Of a stretch of 64,000 bases of DNA, positions 42,977 to 51,294 are shown piece after piece. This stretch comes from Streptomyces sp. WMMB 322. Lineage in GTDB: Bacteria > Actinomycetota > Actinomycetes > Streptomycetales > Streptomycetaceae. A model generated the notes under the pieces. That model was given only the letters and a program-made list of their open reading frames with translations, was not told where the DNA came from and ran no database searches. Position numbers and translations under genes: made by a program. The stretch spans positions 124,001 to 188,000 of the forward strand of contig NZ_FMHI01000002.1 in the NCBI RefSeq assembly GCF_900090145.1, read 5' to 3'. Each line of letters begins with the position of its first letter. The first letter of the stretch is position 1.

Positions 42977-43390
42977 TCAGGGACGGTCGGGGTCGAGCTG
43001 CTCTACGGGCAGGCCGGCCACTACCCGGTCCAAGGCTGCCGTCAGATCGGGGCAGTCGCGAGCCGGATGCTCGGAGGGGCAGGCCAGGGCATGGTCCAGA
43101 AACCGCTTCGCCGCCTCCGCCCGCGCAATGAGCTGATCCAGCTCCACGGCCTGCTCCCACAGGACCCGGTGCCAGCGCCGGCCCGGCTCGTCCAGCACGG
43201 CCGCAGCAGCGTCCAGGCGGATGCCCAAGGACTGCGCAATCTTCAGGAAAGCCAGCCTGCGCAACTCCTCCGGCCCGTACATGCGCCGCCCGCCGCGACG
43301 CAGCGCCGGCCGGACCAAACCGCGCTCGTCGTAGTAGCGCAGCGCCGAGGTCCTCATACCGAGCCGCTCCGCAGCCTCACCGATGCCCAT
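42977..43390 (-). CDS. MerR family transcriptional regulator (second copy)
   Basis: 137 aa. Helix-turn-helix MGIGEAAERLGMRTSALRYY, then DERGLVRPALRRGGRRMY and a C-terminal coil with Cys at CPSEHPARDCPDL (ACP..RDC), resembling SoxR-like or zinc-binding MerR proteins. ATG at 43390 preferred (GGAGG 10 nt upstream); a GTG at 43399 is possible. Divergent from the membrane-protein gene, with a MerR-type operator between them. Confidence 0.88.
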   Translation of the reverse strand: MGIGEAAERLGMRTSALRYYDERGLVRPALRRGGRRMYGPEELRRLAFLKIAQSLGIRLDAAAAVLDEPGRRWHRVLWEQAVELDQLIARAEAAKRFLDHALACPSEHPARDCPDLTAALDRVVAGLPVEQLDPDRP

Positions 43391-43407
43391 CAGCTCCACA
43401 CCTCCAG

Positions 43408-43438
43408 TTGACTTCAAGGCCGCTTGAACCCGCAACGT
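43408..43438 (+). promoter_or_regulatory. MerR-type promoter/operator for the divergent membrane gene
   Basis: TTGACT (43408-43413), 19-bp spacer containing the dyad TTCAAG-GCCG-CTTGAA, then CAACGT (43433-43438). The dyad inside a 19-bp spacer predicts activation of the + strand gene by the adjacent MerR protein. Confidence 0.75.
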
Positions 43439-43464
43439 GAGCAGCGGAGGGAAGGAGTGAACCG

Positions 43465-43965
43465 ATGACCGACACCCTCGGCGTGCTCGCGGCCCTGCTG
43501 GCCACCGTCGTGATGGCCCCGGCCGAGGCGCACGCCCTCGAGCTGCCGGGCAAGCTGCGCCTGAGCCGCGCCGAGTACACCGTGGTACAGCGCATCTACT
43601 ATCCGGGCTTCACCAGAGCAGGCATCGCCGAGATTCCGGGAGTGCTGGTGGCGGCTGCCGCGCTTGCCGTGACGGATGCCGGGACGGCCGACTTCGTACT
43701 GCGGTCGGTCGCGCTCGCGGCCCTCTCCGGCGTGCAGGCGGTCTACTGGCTGCGGGTGCACCCGGTGAACCGGATCTGGCTCGAGGAGCAGGACCTGGAC
43801 CGCCTCAGCACCGGGTTCTTCGCGCTCGGAAGCCGACACCCACCCGGCGGCGATGCCTCCTACGAAGCATGGGCGACGCTGCGCAACCGCTGGGAGTCCG
43901 GCCACGTCCTGCGCGCGGCTCTGGCCACGATCGCTGTGACCAGCCTCGTCGTCGCGCTCGCCTGA
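43465..43965 (+). CDS. Four-span integral membrane protein (DUF1772-like)
   Basis: 166 aa. Predicted spans at about 4-24, 52-72, 78-98 and 143-163, with ELPGKLRLSRAEYTVVQRIYYPGF between the first two, reminiscent of the DUF1772/anthrone-oxygenase-like family. ATG has GAAGGAG upstream. Expressed from a MerR-type promoter, so it may help detoxify or export the MerR ligand. Function not established. Confidence 0.75.
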   Translation: MTDTLGVLAALLATVVMAPAEAHALELPGKLRLSRAEYTVVQRIYYPGFTRAGIAEIPGVLVAAAALAVTDAGTADFVLRSVALAALSGVQAVYWLRVHPVNRIWLEEQDLDRLSTGFFALGSRHPPGGDASYEAWATLRNRWESGHVLRAALATIAVTSLVVALA

Positions 43966-44081
43966 TCCTGCGGCCTGACCACGAGACACGTACACGTCAT
44001 GCCCGTCAGCCGGATGTCCTCTGCTAGCTGGGCCTCCGTCACGAGGCAGAGCACAGTCCGACGCCGGACGGTTTTCGCAGG

Positions 44082-44522
44082 TCAGGAGACTGGATTCGGC
44101 TTCTGGACCTCGGCTGAGCCTCCTTCGTGCCCCTCGCGTGCCCTTTCGGCGCGGTCGTGCCCTTCGGACCAGGCACTGAATGCGGCAGCCACCTCGGCAT
44201 CGCGGCCGGCCACTGGGCGGGCGTAGTGCCGAGTGGTCACGCTTGCATTCGAGTGGCCCAGCCGGTGAGCGGCGGTCATGACGCCGTACCGATCAGCCAC
44301 CCACGTGCCGTGCGACGCCCGGAGGTCATGAGGCGTAACGTCCGTCAGCCCAGCAGCGGACACGACGGGGTTGAAGTGCGCCTTGCGCCACTGGTTGTAG
44401 CGCAGGGGGCTCCCTTCCCCGTTGGTGAATAGCAGCCTGTCCGCACCCTCCGGCAAACCCTCCAAGTACGCCCCGAGGCGTGTGGCCAGGGCAGCAATCC
44501 TCAGCGCCGGCCAACGCCGCAT
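44082..44522 (-). pseudogene. Tyrosine-type site-specific integrase, N-terminally truncated
   Basis: 146 residues of the catalytic half remain: TPHDLRASHGTWVADRYG (HxLR box with an active-site Arg), AHRLGHSNASVTTRHYA with the LGH box and the nucleophilic Tyr. The N-terminal arm and core-binding domains and the first catalytic Arg are missing. Its 5' break lies within 25 bp of BGC-B's last gene. A relic of an integrative element. Confidence 0.8.
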
Positions 44523-44546
44523 GGACGGTCATGCTCGCCGGCGCGG

Positions 44547-45263
44547 CTAGACGATCCGTGCGACCAGCATGCCGTCGTGGCCTCGCTTGCCCACGGTCTG
44601 GAAGACGACGCCGTCGACGTCGTCCCGGCTTCCGACCAACTCCATCACCTGTTGCGTCGCCCGCACGGCGGGGTTCGCGGCTTCAGGGTCACGCACCTCA
44701 CCGGACCTCACAACGTTGTCGAAGACGATGAGGCTTCCCGAGTGCCCGAGCCGGAGGCAACTCTCGAAGTAGGCCACGTTGTTGTGCTGGTCGGCATCGA
44801 TGAAGAAGAAGTCGAACGGCTCGGCCCCTTCCTCGATCATCTCCTCCAGCTGCTCCGCGGCGTTCCCCATGCGGACCTCGACGCGGTCGTGCAGCCCCGC
44901 CTCCTTGATGTTGCCCGCGGCCACCAGGGCGTGCACGGGGTTGTTGTCGATGGTCACCATCCGTCCGTCGGCGGGCAGCGTCTTCGCAAGCCACAGAGCG
45001 CTGTACCCGCCCAGGCTGCCCACCTCGAGGATGCGACGGGCCCCGATGAGGCGTGCCAGGAGGCTGATCTGCTTGCCCTGGAGCTCGGTGACGTTGATCG
45101 GGGCCAGGTTCTCCTGCGCGGACACCTGCAGCACCCGTTCCAGATCAGGGTCCGGAGGGCACATCAAACGGGTCAGAAATGCTTCAGTCTCCGCCCACAC
45201 AGCTGAATCCACACTTCCACCAATCTGTAAACGTAGGTATTCCGTCCGGCTCGCATCAGGCAT
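44547..45263 (-). CDS. Class I O-methyltransferase (caffeoyl-CoA/catechol OMT-like)
   Basis: 238 aa. SAM-binding motif ILEVGSLGGYSALWLA (about 78-93), divalent-metal-site FFIDADQHNN (about 150) and VFDNVVRSG. Typical small cation-dependent O-methyltransferase. It starts inside the preceding gene (8-nt overlap), so it is translated together with the hydroxylase. In BGC-B it could methylate a carboxylate, phenol or newly formed hydroxyl of the peptide product. Last gene of the minus-strand series. Confidence 0.88.
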   Translation of the reverse strand: MPDASRTEYLRLQIGGSVDSAVWAETEAFLTRLMCPPDPDLERVLQVSAQENLAPINVTELQGKQISLLARLIGARRILEVGSLGGYSALWLAKTLPADGRMVTIDNNPVHALVAAGNIKEAGLHDRVEVRMGNAAEQLEEMIEEGAEPFDFFFIDADQHNNVAYFESCLRLGHSGSLIVFDNVVRSGEVRDPEAANPAVRATQQVMELVGSRDDVDGVVFQTVGKRGHDGMLVARIV

Positions 45264-46029
45264 TCATCTGCCGTGTCCAGAACTGCCTCGAAAACATCCG
45301 ACGCCACACGCCCATCATGTGCTGAAGCGCCTCGATCTCCGGAGCGGAGAGATCCGGGTGCCAGAAGTCGAACAGCAAGACAGTCCTGCGCTCACTTCCC
45401 TCGTTCCACACTTCGTGCTCGAACGAGTCGTCGAAGACGAAAGCCTTTCCTTCCTGCCACACACGTTCCTCGTCCGCCACGCGGATGCGTGACCCCTCGG
45501 TTGTGATCAGCGAAAGGTGGCACCTCAAGTGCGCGTTCGAGAACCCCGAGTGCGGGGCGATATGGGTGCCGCCGAGCACGGTCGAGAAGTAGGTCATGCC
45601 GCTGTCAGTGGCACCCGGAATCGGCGCCAGGGCCTTCAACGTCCTCGGGAATTCCGGAAGATTCCTCGTATACGGTCTGCCGATGCAGCACAGGTACTGC
45701 GCCCGCCAGTGCCCGGCTTCGGCGAGTTCCGGACTCGGTACGGAGCTGCTCGTGTCGCGGCCCCCCGCCCGCAGCTCGTCCGTGATGGTCTCCGCGGCCC
45801 CTTCGAGGTCTTCCAGCCACGGAAAATCGTGTCGGCCCCACCACGGCCGGGATGTGAGCCCTGGAAAGAAGATCGTCGGGTCCTGGGAGCCGGAGAACTC
45901 CCGGATACGACCCTGAGCCGTGATGTCCAGGCCTTCACGAATCCTCTCGACGTCCTTCGGGTCGACCTTTCCCAAGGAGAGCCACTTCTCGAACTCGCGC
46001 GGCCCTTCGGTGATCCACAGCTTCTCCAT
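45256..46029 (-). CDS. Aspartyl/asparaginyl beta-hydroxylase-like Fe(II)/2OG enzyme
   Basis: 257 aa. AspH fold: GGTHIAPHSGFSNAHLRCHL with iron ligand His160 and Arg169, and FDDSFEHEVWNEGSERRTVLL with His205 and Arg214/215; ends DFWHPDLSAPEIEAL, typical for the family. These enzymes hydroxylate Asp/Asn side chains; CinX does so in a lanthipeptide. The precursor's C-terminal region contains Asp residues (DLVDSDF), but the substrate might be a free metabolite. Confidence 0.85.
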   Translation of the reverse strand: MEKLWITEGPREFEKWLSLGKVDPKDVERIREGLDITAQGRIREFSGSQDPTIFFPGLTSRPWWGRHDFPWLEDLEGAAETITDELRAGGRDTSSSVPSPELAEAGHWRAQYLCCIGRPYTRNLPEFPRTLKALAPIPGATDSGMTYFSTVLGGTHIAPHSGFSNAHLRCHLSLITTEGSRIRVADEERVWQEGKAFVFDDSFEHEVWNEGSERRTVLLFDFWHPDLSAPEIEALQHMMGVWRRMFSRQFWTRQMNA

Positions 46030-46085
46030 GCGTCACGACTCCATCCGGTCTGCGTAGGGCGGCCACGAGCACTCGATGCCGCGGG

Positions 46086-46817
46086 TCACTCCGAGCCGAG
46101 CAGAGAGACGAGCCGGTCGATCTTCCGGCTCTCGCTTCCCGTCTCACCCGGGGACTTGGATGCGACGAAGCCCGTCATGGTCCGTCGCACCGCACGGCCG
46201 GCGGTCCGGTCGACCCGCTGGATGCAGTGGATGGTGCCTTCCTCGACCAGTACCAGTCTGTTGGGCTTGGGCACGATGGCCGTCAGACAGGGCGGCGCCA
46301 CGCTGACCTTTGCCTCCACGATCTCCAAGGGCGACATTCCGGATTCATCAATCTCGATGGCACCCGGATCGGTGTCCAGGAGGAGGAGCTCCCCCGCCCA
46401 CGAGGCCTTCCATTCGTCGTGCAGGAAGAAGACGAACTCGCCCCGCCGGCCCGCCGCAACGTCGTTGTGCCATCCCAGCCGGCTTCCGGCGGAGTACTTC
46501 CAGAAGCTGAACCCGACGATCGACCAGTCCTCGCCGGGCACGCCGAACATGTCGGAATGGGAGTGGAGTTCGCGCACGACCCGCCCGTAGGCGCGCGGAA
46601 GTTCGACCGTGCCCCCCTGCGCCGACTCCGATTCCATGTCGTGGCGCAGCACGGCTCCTCGTGACCTGAAGGCGGACCCGTCGGATTCTGGATAGACGAC
46701 GCTGGGCGTCTCCTGGAAGTCCTGATCAGCCATGAGATTCCGGATCTGAGCCAGATCCGGGGCTTCCAGGAAATCGTCGATTACGCGGAACCGTTCACCA
46801 CGGGCCACAGTCTTCAT
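46086..46817 (-). CDS. 2OG-Fe(II) oxygenase (prolyl-4-hydroxylase-like)
   Basis: 243 aa. Double-stranded beta-helix with iron ligands His117 and Asp119 (RLGWHNDV) and His197 (EGTIHCIQRV), and Arg211/212 for 2-oxoglutarate. AGGAG lies 7 nt before ATG. Resembles prolyl-hydroxylase-type oxygenases acting on peptides. A Pro is present in the core-like tail (STPSCG), so peptide hydroxylation is a natural guess. Confidence 0.85.
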   Translation of the reverse strand: MKTVARGERFRVIDDFLEAPDLAQIRNLMADQDFQETPSVVYPESDGSAFRSRGAVLRHDMESESAQGGTVELPRAYGRVVRELHSHSDMFGVPGEDWSIVGFSFWKYSAGSRLGWHNDVAAGRRGEFVFFLHDEWKASWAGELLLLDTDPGAIEIDESGMSPLEIVEAKVSVAPPCLTAIVPKPNRLVLVEEGTIHCIQRVDRTAGRAVRRTMTGFVASKSPGETGSESRKIDRLVSLLGSE

Positions 46818-46936
46818 GGTTCACTCCTGCCGGGATCGTCAAGACGTCCGTATCGTCATTTCGAGTCTCTGGATTTGTTCTTCCGCACCGAATTCCTGAT
46901 CGTCCGGCCGGTTTCCTGCTCTGAATTCGTTGCCGC

Positions 46937-48214
46937 TCACGCGTTCTGCAGTCCGGCCAACGTGCTCTGCTCTTCCGTGCGGATCAGACGACCCATGCCA
47001 AGAATGGGGAGGACAGTCAGCATTCCTCCCGCCACGCCGATCCACATGCACGCCATGATTCCGATGCGAGAGCCCATCCATCCCGCGAGAAGCGCGGCCA
47101 GAGGCATGCTTCCCCACACCACGAACCGGATGGAGGCGTTCATCCGCGCGAGCAGGTCCTTGGGACACACGCGCTGCCGCACGCTGACCTGGGTGATGTT
47201 GAAGACGACGGCCCCGAAGGTCATTCCGAACTGGCCCAGAACGACCAGACCGGTGGGCACGACGGATCCCCCGGTCTGGAACGCGCCTGCAGCCGGAAAT
47301 GCCGCGATCGACACCGCCGCGAGCAGCAGGCCCGCCGCCATGACCACACCGGCAGCCAGGGAACGGCGGATCCGGGGCAGGAGGAGAGAACCGGCGAGTC
47401 CGCCGAGTGCACCGATACCGAGCACGACACCCATGACCGTCGCCCCCAGGTCCAGCTCGTTGAGAATGAGCAGAGGCGTCAGCGTCATCACCACCGTCGC
47501 GAAGAAGTTCGAGACGCCGACAGAGACGCACAGCCGCCGAAGCACCGGGTTGCGGACGACGAATCGGATCCCGCCCAGGATCTCCTTGCCGAGGCCGGAG
47601 CGCTCCGTGTCCCCTCCGCGCTTTCGCGGCTCGCCGTCTTCGACCGTGGCCAGGACGCCGGCGCAGAGCACGTACGCGAGCGCGTCGACAGCGAGTACCA
47701 GTGGCGCACTCACCACCTTGAGAATCACGCCGGCCAGTGCCGGTCCGCCGGCGGAGGACACCTGTGCCGACGCCTCCAGCCGCGCGTTGGCGGGCTCAAT
47801 CGCCTCGCCGGAGACGATGAAGGGCACGTACGACTGGTATGCGACATCGAAGAACACCGACGCGACTCCGACGACGGCGCAGGCTGCGTACATCCACTCC
47901 AGTTCGAGCTGCCCGCCCGCCCACAGCAACGGGACCGCCCCGAGCGCCACGGCACGGACGACCGCGGACGTCATCATCGTCGACTTCTTCGACCATCGGT
48001 CGACCCACGCACCCGCCGGCAGTCCGACCAGCAGGTAGCAGACCGTGAGTGACGCGGTGAGGTATCCAACCTCGTCACTTCCGGCGTCCAGGGTCTCGAT
48101 CGCCACCACGGGCACCGCCAGAAGCCCGAACCGCTGCCCCATCTGTGAAAGGGACTGAGCGATCCAGAATCTGAGGAAGCGCCCGGAGTTCACGCTGTCC
48201 GCCGCAGAGCTCAC
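46937..48214 (-). CDS. MFS transporter (probable exporter)
   Basis: 425 aa, 12 predicted spans. VDRWSKKSTMM in the first cytoplasmic loop is the drug-exporter MFS pattern (DRxxRR-like). GTG start overlaps the radical SAM gene's stop (GTGA), with GGAGG 9 nt upstream. Likely exports the BGC-B product and gives self-protection. Resembles the macrolide-efflux/enterobactin-exporter group (MFS_3). Confidence 0.9.
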   Translation of the reverse strand: MSSAADSVNSGRFLRFWIAQSLSQMGQRFGLLAVPVVAIETLDAGSDEVGYLTASLTVCYLLVGLPAGAWVDRWSKKSTMMTSAVVRAVALGAVPLLWAGGQLELEWMYAACAVVGVASVFFDVAYQSYVPFIVSGEAIEPANARLEASAQVSSAGGPALAGVILKVVSAPLVLAVDALAYVLCAGVLATVEDGEPRKRGGDTERSGLGKEILGGIRFVVRNPVLRRLCVSVGVSNFFATVVMTLTPLLILNELDLGATVMGVVLGIGALGGLAGSLLLPRIRRSLAAGVVMAAGLLLAAVSIAAFPAAGAFQTGGSVVPTGLVVLGQFGMTFGAVVFNITQVSVRQRVCPKDLLARMNASIRFVVWGSMPLAALLAGWMGSRIGIMACMWIGVAGGMLTVLPILGMGRLIRTEEQSTLAGLQNA

Positions 48215-49218
48215 CTGACGTGTCCTCCGGTGGTCACGTTCTCCTCCAGGAACACGGATCCACGCAGTTCGAGCCCCGACTTTCCGGCGATGCCGCGTAC
48301 GTGGTCCAAGGTCACGACGAAGCGGTCCTTTCCGTAGATCAGGTACCGCTTCTGATCCACAGCGCGTGAGAAGTTCACCGTCATCACATTCGCGCCCGCT
48401 TCGAGGCCCCGCGACTGCCCCCCGTCCCCCGCTCGTTCCAGAGCGCTGACCGACGGGATCAGGAGGTGGGGATACGACACCCGCAGGCAGGCGATCACGT
48501 TCAGGGCGAGTTCGTTGTCGCCGATCGGCGACAGGCTCATCGGCGTGTTCGGAGCGGGGATGAACGGACTCACGCTGCACATGCTCACACCGAGTTCCCC
48601 GGCGAGCTGGATGTCGTCGATGACGCTGTCCAGACTCTGGCCGGGCAGGCTGGAGATCAGCCCCGTACCGACCTTGAAGCCCAGCTCCAGAAGGTCGTTC
48701 ATGCATCTCAGTCTTGTCTCGAGCGACTCGTGACGGATGGAGAAGTGGAGTTCGGGATCGCTCGTCTCGTGCTTCAGGATGTAGCTCGTGGCGCCCAGTT
48801 CGCGGAGCCTCGCGTACTGGGCCCGCTTGAGATTTCCCAGGTTGAGCAGGATCTCGACGTGCCCGCCGAACAGTTGCCGGATCCTCGGTATCGCGTCCTC
48901 GAGCGCGGGCACCACGGAGGGGGTCTCCCCGCCCTGCAGAAGGATGACGTCGATCCCGCTGTCCCTTATCAGCTCCGCGATGTCGACGATCTGATCACCG
49001 GTCAGGAAGTACGTGTCGTTCTCGCGGACGTTGTCACGGCGCATGGGGCAGTAGTCGCAGTTGACCCTGCACACATTCGTCAGTTCGATCACGCCTCGCG
49101 TGACGACCTTCCTTCCCCAGTGAGCGTCCCGGGCCGTGCGGCTTGCCGCGAACAGCTCTTCCTGCTCGGTGCCCCGGGCCACCAGGAGTCTGCGCATCTC
49201 TGCACGAGTCAGCATCAT
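48211..49218 (-). CDS. Radical SAM enzyme, HydE/PylB/BioB-like
   Basis: 335 aa. [4Fe-4S] cluster motif Cys50-x3-Cys54-x2-Cys57 (CRVNCDYC), GGETPSV for SAM, and a C-terminal BATS-like region (ANVMTVNFSRA). This is the biotin-synthase/HydE/PylB/MqnC group, which performs sulphur insertion, carbon migrations or cyclisations on small molecules, rather than the SPASM group that usually modifies RiPPs. TGATG overlap with the hydrolase gene. It may build an unusual building block for the carrier-protein branch. Confidence 0.87.
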   Translation of the reverse strand: MMLTRAEMRRLLVARGTEQEELFAASRTARDAHWGRKVVTRGVIELTNVCRVNCDYCPMRRDNVRENDTYFLTGDQIVDIAELIRDSGIDVILLQGGETPSVVPALEDAIPRIRQLFGGHVEILLNLGNLKRAQYARLRELGATSYILKHETSDPELHFSIRHESLETRLRCMNDLLELGFKVGTGLISSLPGQSLDSVIDDIQLAGELGVSMCSVSPFIPAPNTPMSLSPIGDNELALNVIACLRVSYPHLLIPSVSALERAGDGGQSRGLEAGANVMTVNFSRAVDQKRYLIYGKDRFVVTLDHVRGIAGKSGLELRGSVFLEENVTTGGHVR

Positions 49219-50444
49219 CAACCCTCACGCTCACGGATCTCGGAAACTTCGATGTCGATGGTCATCTGCGCCGTGCGGCCGGGATCTGCCCCGGACTCGG
49301 CATAGGTGGAAATCACGTCGGTCAACGAGGGCCTGAACTCGTATTCGCGCGGTTCGCCGTTCACCCGGACGAACACCCTTCCCGGCCGCACCAGTTGCTC
49401 GCCCAGAAGAACGCGGACCCGGGAGGCACCGGTCACTTGTATGTCGATGCCGGAGCGTCCAGTGGCGCGAGCCTCCACATGTGCCGCGCGTCCAGGAGTG
49501 ATGTGGCTGATCTCCACCCAGTGGGCCCGGCCGGCCCCGGACTCTCGTGCGCGATGCACGATCCGGCGGGGCCACGGTTCGCGCCGCGACGACCTGAAGC
49601 ACCGCACGACGCTGTCGAACTGCGGGGTGCCCGGCACGAACCGCATGGTGCTCAACTGGTGCTCTCCCTCGGCCACTTCCACGAACGAGATCCGCCGGTG
49701 GCCCAAAGACCTCAGATGCTCGACGGCGTCCCGGTCCAAGGCGCTGGGGATCTGCTTGTCGCGGCCACCGTGGATCACCGCGAGCGGCAGGTTGAGAAGG
49801 TTGGGAAGCAGCTCGCGCATCGTGCGGTCCGGGCCGAAGAGCTCCCAGACCGAGGGAGCCCCGTTGACAGACCCCGTCATGCTCGTCCGGTCCCAGCACC
49901 TCGCCGTCGTATTCCAGGCCGCGATGCCCCCCATCGACGCCCCCACCAGAGCACAGCGGTCGGGGTCCACGGAGAGGTTCTCCCGGGCCCACGAGAGGGC
50001 ACGCATCGGGAAGTCGCCCGGGTCGGGCGTCCACCGCGCTTCGGAGAACCGCCGGCCGAAGAGGCCCACCAGGTCGAAGTTGCTCTCCTCGTCAACCGGC
50101 TGCTGCGCGGTGGGACAGAGCAGAACGGCGCCGCAGGCGTCCGCCAACTCACGGAATTTCGGCTCGAGTTCCTCGCCCGAGCCGCCGACGCCGTGGAGAC
50201 CGACGATGACGCCCCTGCGTGCGGGGCCCCTGGTCTCCGGAACGTACAGCGATGTACGGGTGGTGCGCCCCCACGCGTCCGACAGCTCGATGGTCTCCGA
50301 GCGGTGTCTCTCCGGTTCGCCCCTCGCCGAGGAAAGGAGAGCCTGGACCTCGGGCAGTTCGACACCCCGCCTCTCGAACGCCGCTGCCGCCGCCTGTGGG
50401 GTGTCCGTCAGGCATATCCGTCGCGCCTCACGTGCCGTCCTCAT
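49218..50444 (-). CDS. Alpha/beta hydrolase (esterase/peptidase-like)
   Basis: 408 aa. Hydrolase fold with oxyanion motif GLHGVGGSG (about 82-90), nucleophile Ser170 (GASMGG), Asp229 (HGGRDKQ) and His262 (EGEHQ). The architecture recalls PHB-depolymerase/feruloyl-esterase-type or prolyl-oligopeptidase-type catalytic domains, followed by a beta-rich C-terminal region of about 110 residues. It starts directly after the acetyltransferase stop codon (TAGATG). It could release the core peptide or hydrolyse an ester intermediate. Confidence 0.85.
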   Translation of the reverse strand: MRTAREARRICLTDTPQAAAAAFERRGVELPEVQALLSSARGEPERHRSETIELSDAWGRTTRTSLYVPETRGPARRGVIVGLHGVGGSGEELEPKFRELADACGAVLLCPTAQQPVDEESNFDLVGLFGRRFSEARWTPDPGDFPMRALSWARENLSVDPDRCALVGASMGGIAAWNTTARCWDRTSMTGSVNGAPSVWELFGPDRTMRELLPNLLNLPLAVIHGGRDKQIPSALDRDAVEHLRSLGHRRISFVEVAEGEHQLSTMRFVPGTPQFDSVVRCFRSSRREPWPRRIVHRARESGAGRAHWVEISHITPGRAAHVEARATGRSGIDIQVTGASRVRVLLGEQLVRPGRVFVRVNGEPREYEFRPSLTDVISTYAESGADPGRTAQMTIDIEVSEIREREG

Positions 50445-51293
50445 CTACGCCCGCCCTTCGGCGGCCGACGCCGCGTTGCGCGCAGGCGCGACCGCCGCCG
50501 GTCGCTCTCCGCCGCAGGGCGCGAATCCGAGACTGACCGGAGTACGGCTGAGTCTCTTGGCCGCGTTACCCGCGAGCCACAGCGCGGAATGGAGGTCTGC
50601 CGCTTCGAAGGGCACCTCCAACGACGTCGCCCCGGTCGCCGGAGCCAGGCTCTTCGCCGCCTCCACAAGTGTGTCGAGGTCGGTGACGGAATCACAGGGA
50701 TTGCCGCTCAGGACGAGACGCGAGCGGTCCAGAACCCATGCGAGGCGGATCGCGCCGGGGGTGCACTGCTCCACCCCGAGCAGCTCCTCCACTGCCGGTG
50801 AGCTGCCGTCCGGGACGGGGACCGTGAGGGTGCCGGTGGCGGTTCGCACGGGACCGGAGCCGGACGGCAGCCCTTCTTGCGCGTGCGGCAACGGGATGAG
50901 GTAGCGGTGCAGGCGGGGTCCGCCGCAACGCATGCGCAGCCGCCGGGCCAGGTGCGCTTCGGGCTTGCTGGGCTCCACCCAGGCGAGCACGCCCCGGAAG
51001 CCGTTGCGACTCGCCCAGTCCCGGACGGCGAGCACCGTCCGGAGACCGGCACCGGACGCCTGGAACCTCTCGTCGACGAACAAGCCCTTCAGCAGCAGCC
51101 GCTCGTGCCACCGCATGCCGCGGTGCACGCTCGCCAGCGTTCCGTCCGCCGTGAACAGCCCCATCCAGCAGTAGTCCCGCTCCGCTGCGAGTTCGCGGCG
51201 GACCACGTTGCCGTCGATGCCGTCGATGTCACACAGCCGCAATGCCGAGTCGACGTCGTCTGCCGCGAGAGGACGCGCGGTGAAATCCTTCAC
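50445..51293 (-). CDS. GNAT family acyltransferase
   Basis: 282 aa. GNAT core with FTARPLAADDVDSALRLCD, LLLKGLFVDERFQASGAGLRTVLA (acyl-CoA loop region about 79-102) and a longer C-terminal half than simple acetyltransferases. GTG at 51293 begins 1 nt after the upstream TAG; a GTG at 51329 would overlap the upstream gene. In BGC-B it may transfer acetyl or the acyl group held on the carrier protein to the peptide. Confidence 0.75.
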   Translation of the reverse strand: MKDFTARPLAADDVDSALRLCDIDGIDGNVVRRELAAERDYCWMGLFTADGTLASVHRGMRWHERLLLKGLFVDERFQASGAGLRTVLAVRDWASRNGFRGVLAWVEPSKPEAHLARRLRMRCGGPRLHRYLIPLPHAQEGLPSGSGPVRTATGTLTVPVPDGSSPAVEELLGVEQCTPGAIRLAWVLDRSRLVLSGNPCDSVTDLDTLVEAAKSLAPATGATSLEVPFEAADLHSALWLAGNAAKRLSRTPVSLGFAPCGGERPAAVAPARNAASAAEGRA

Positions 51294-51294
51294 G

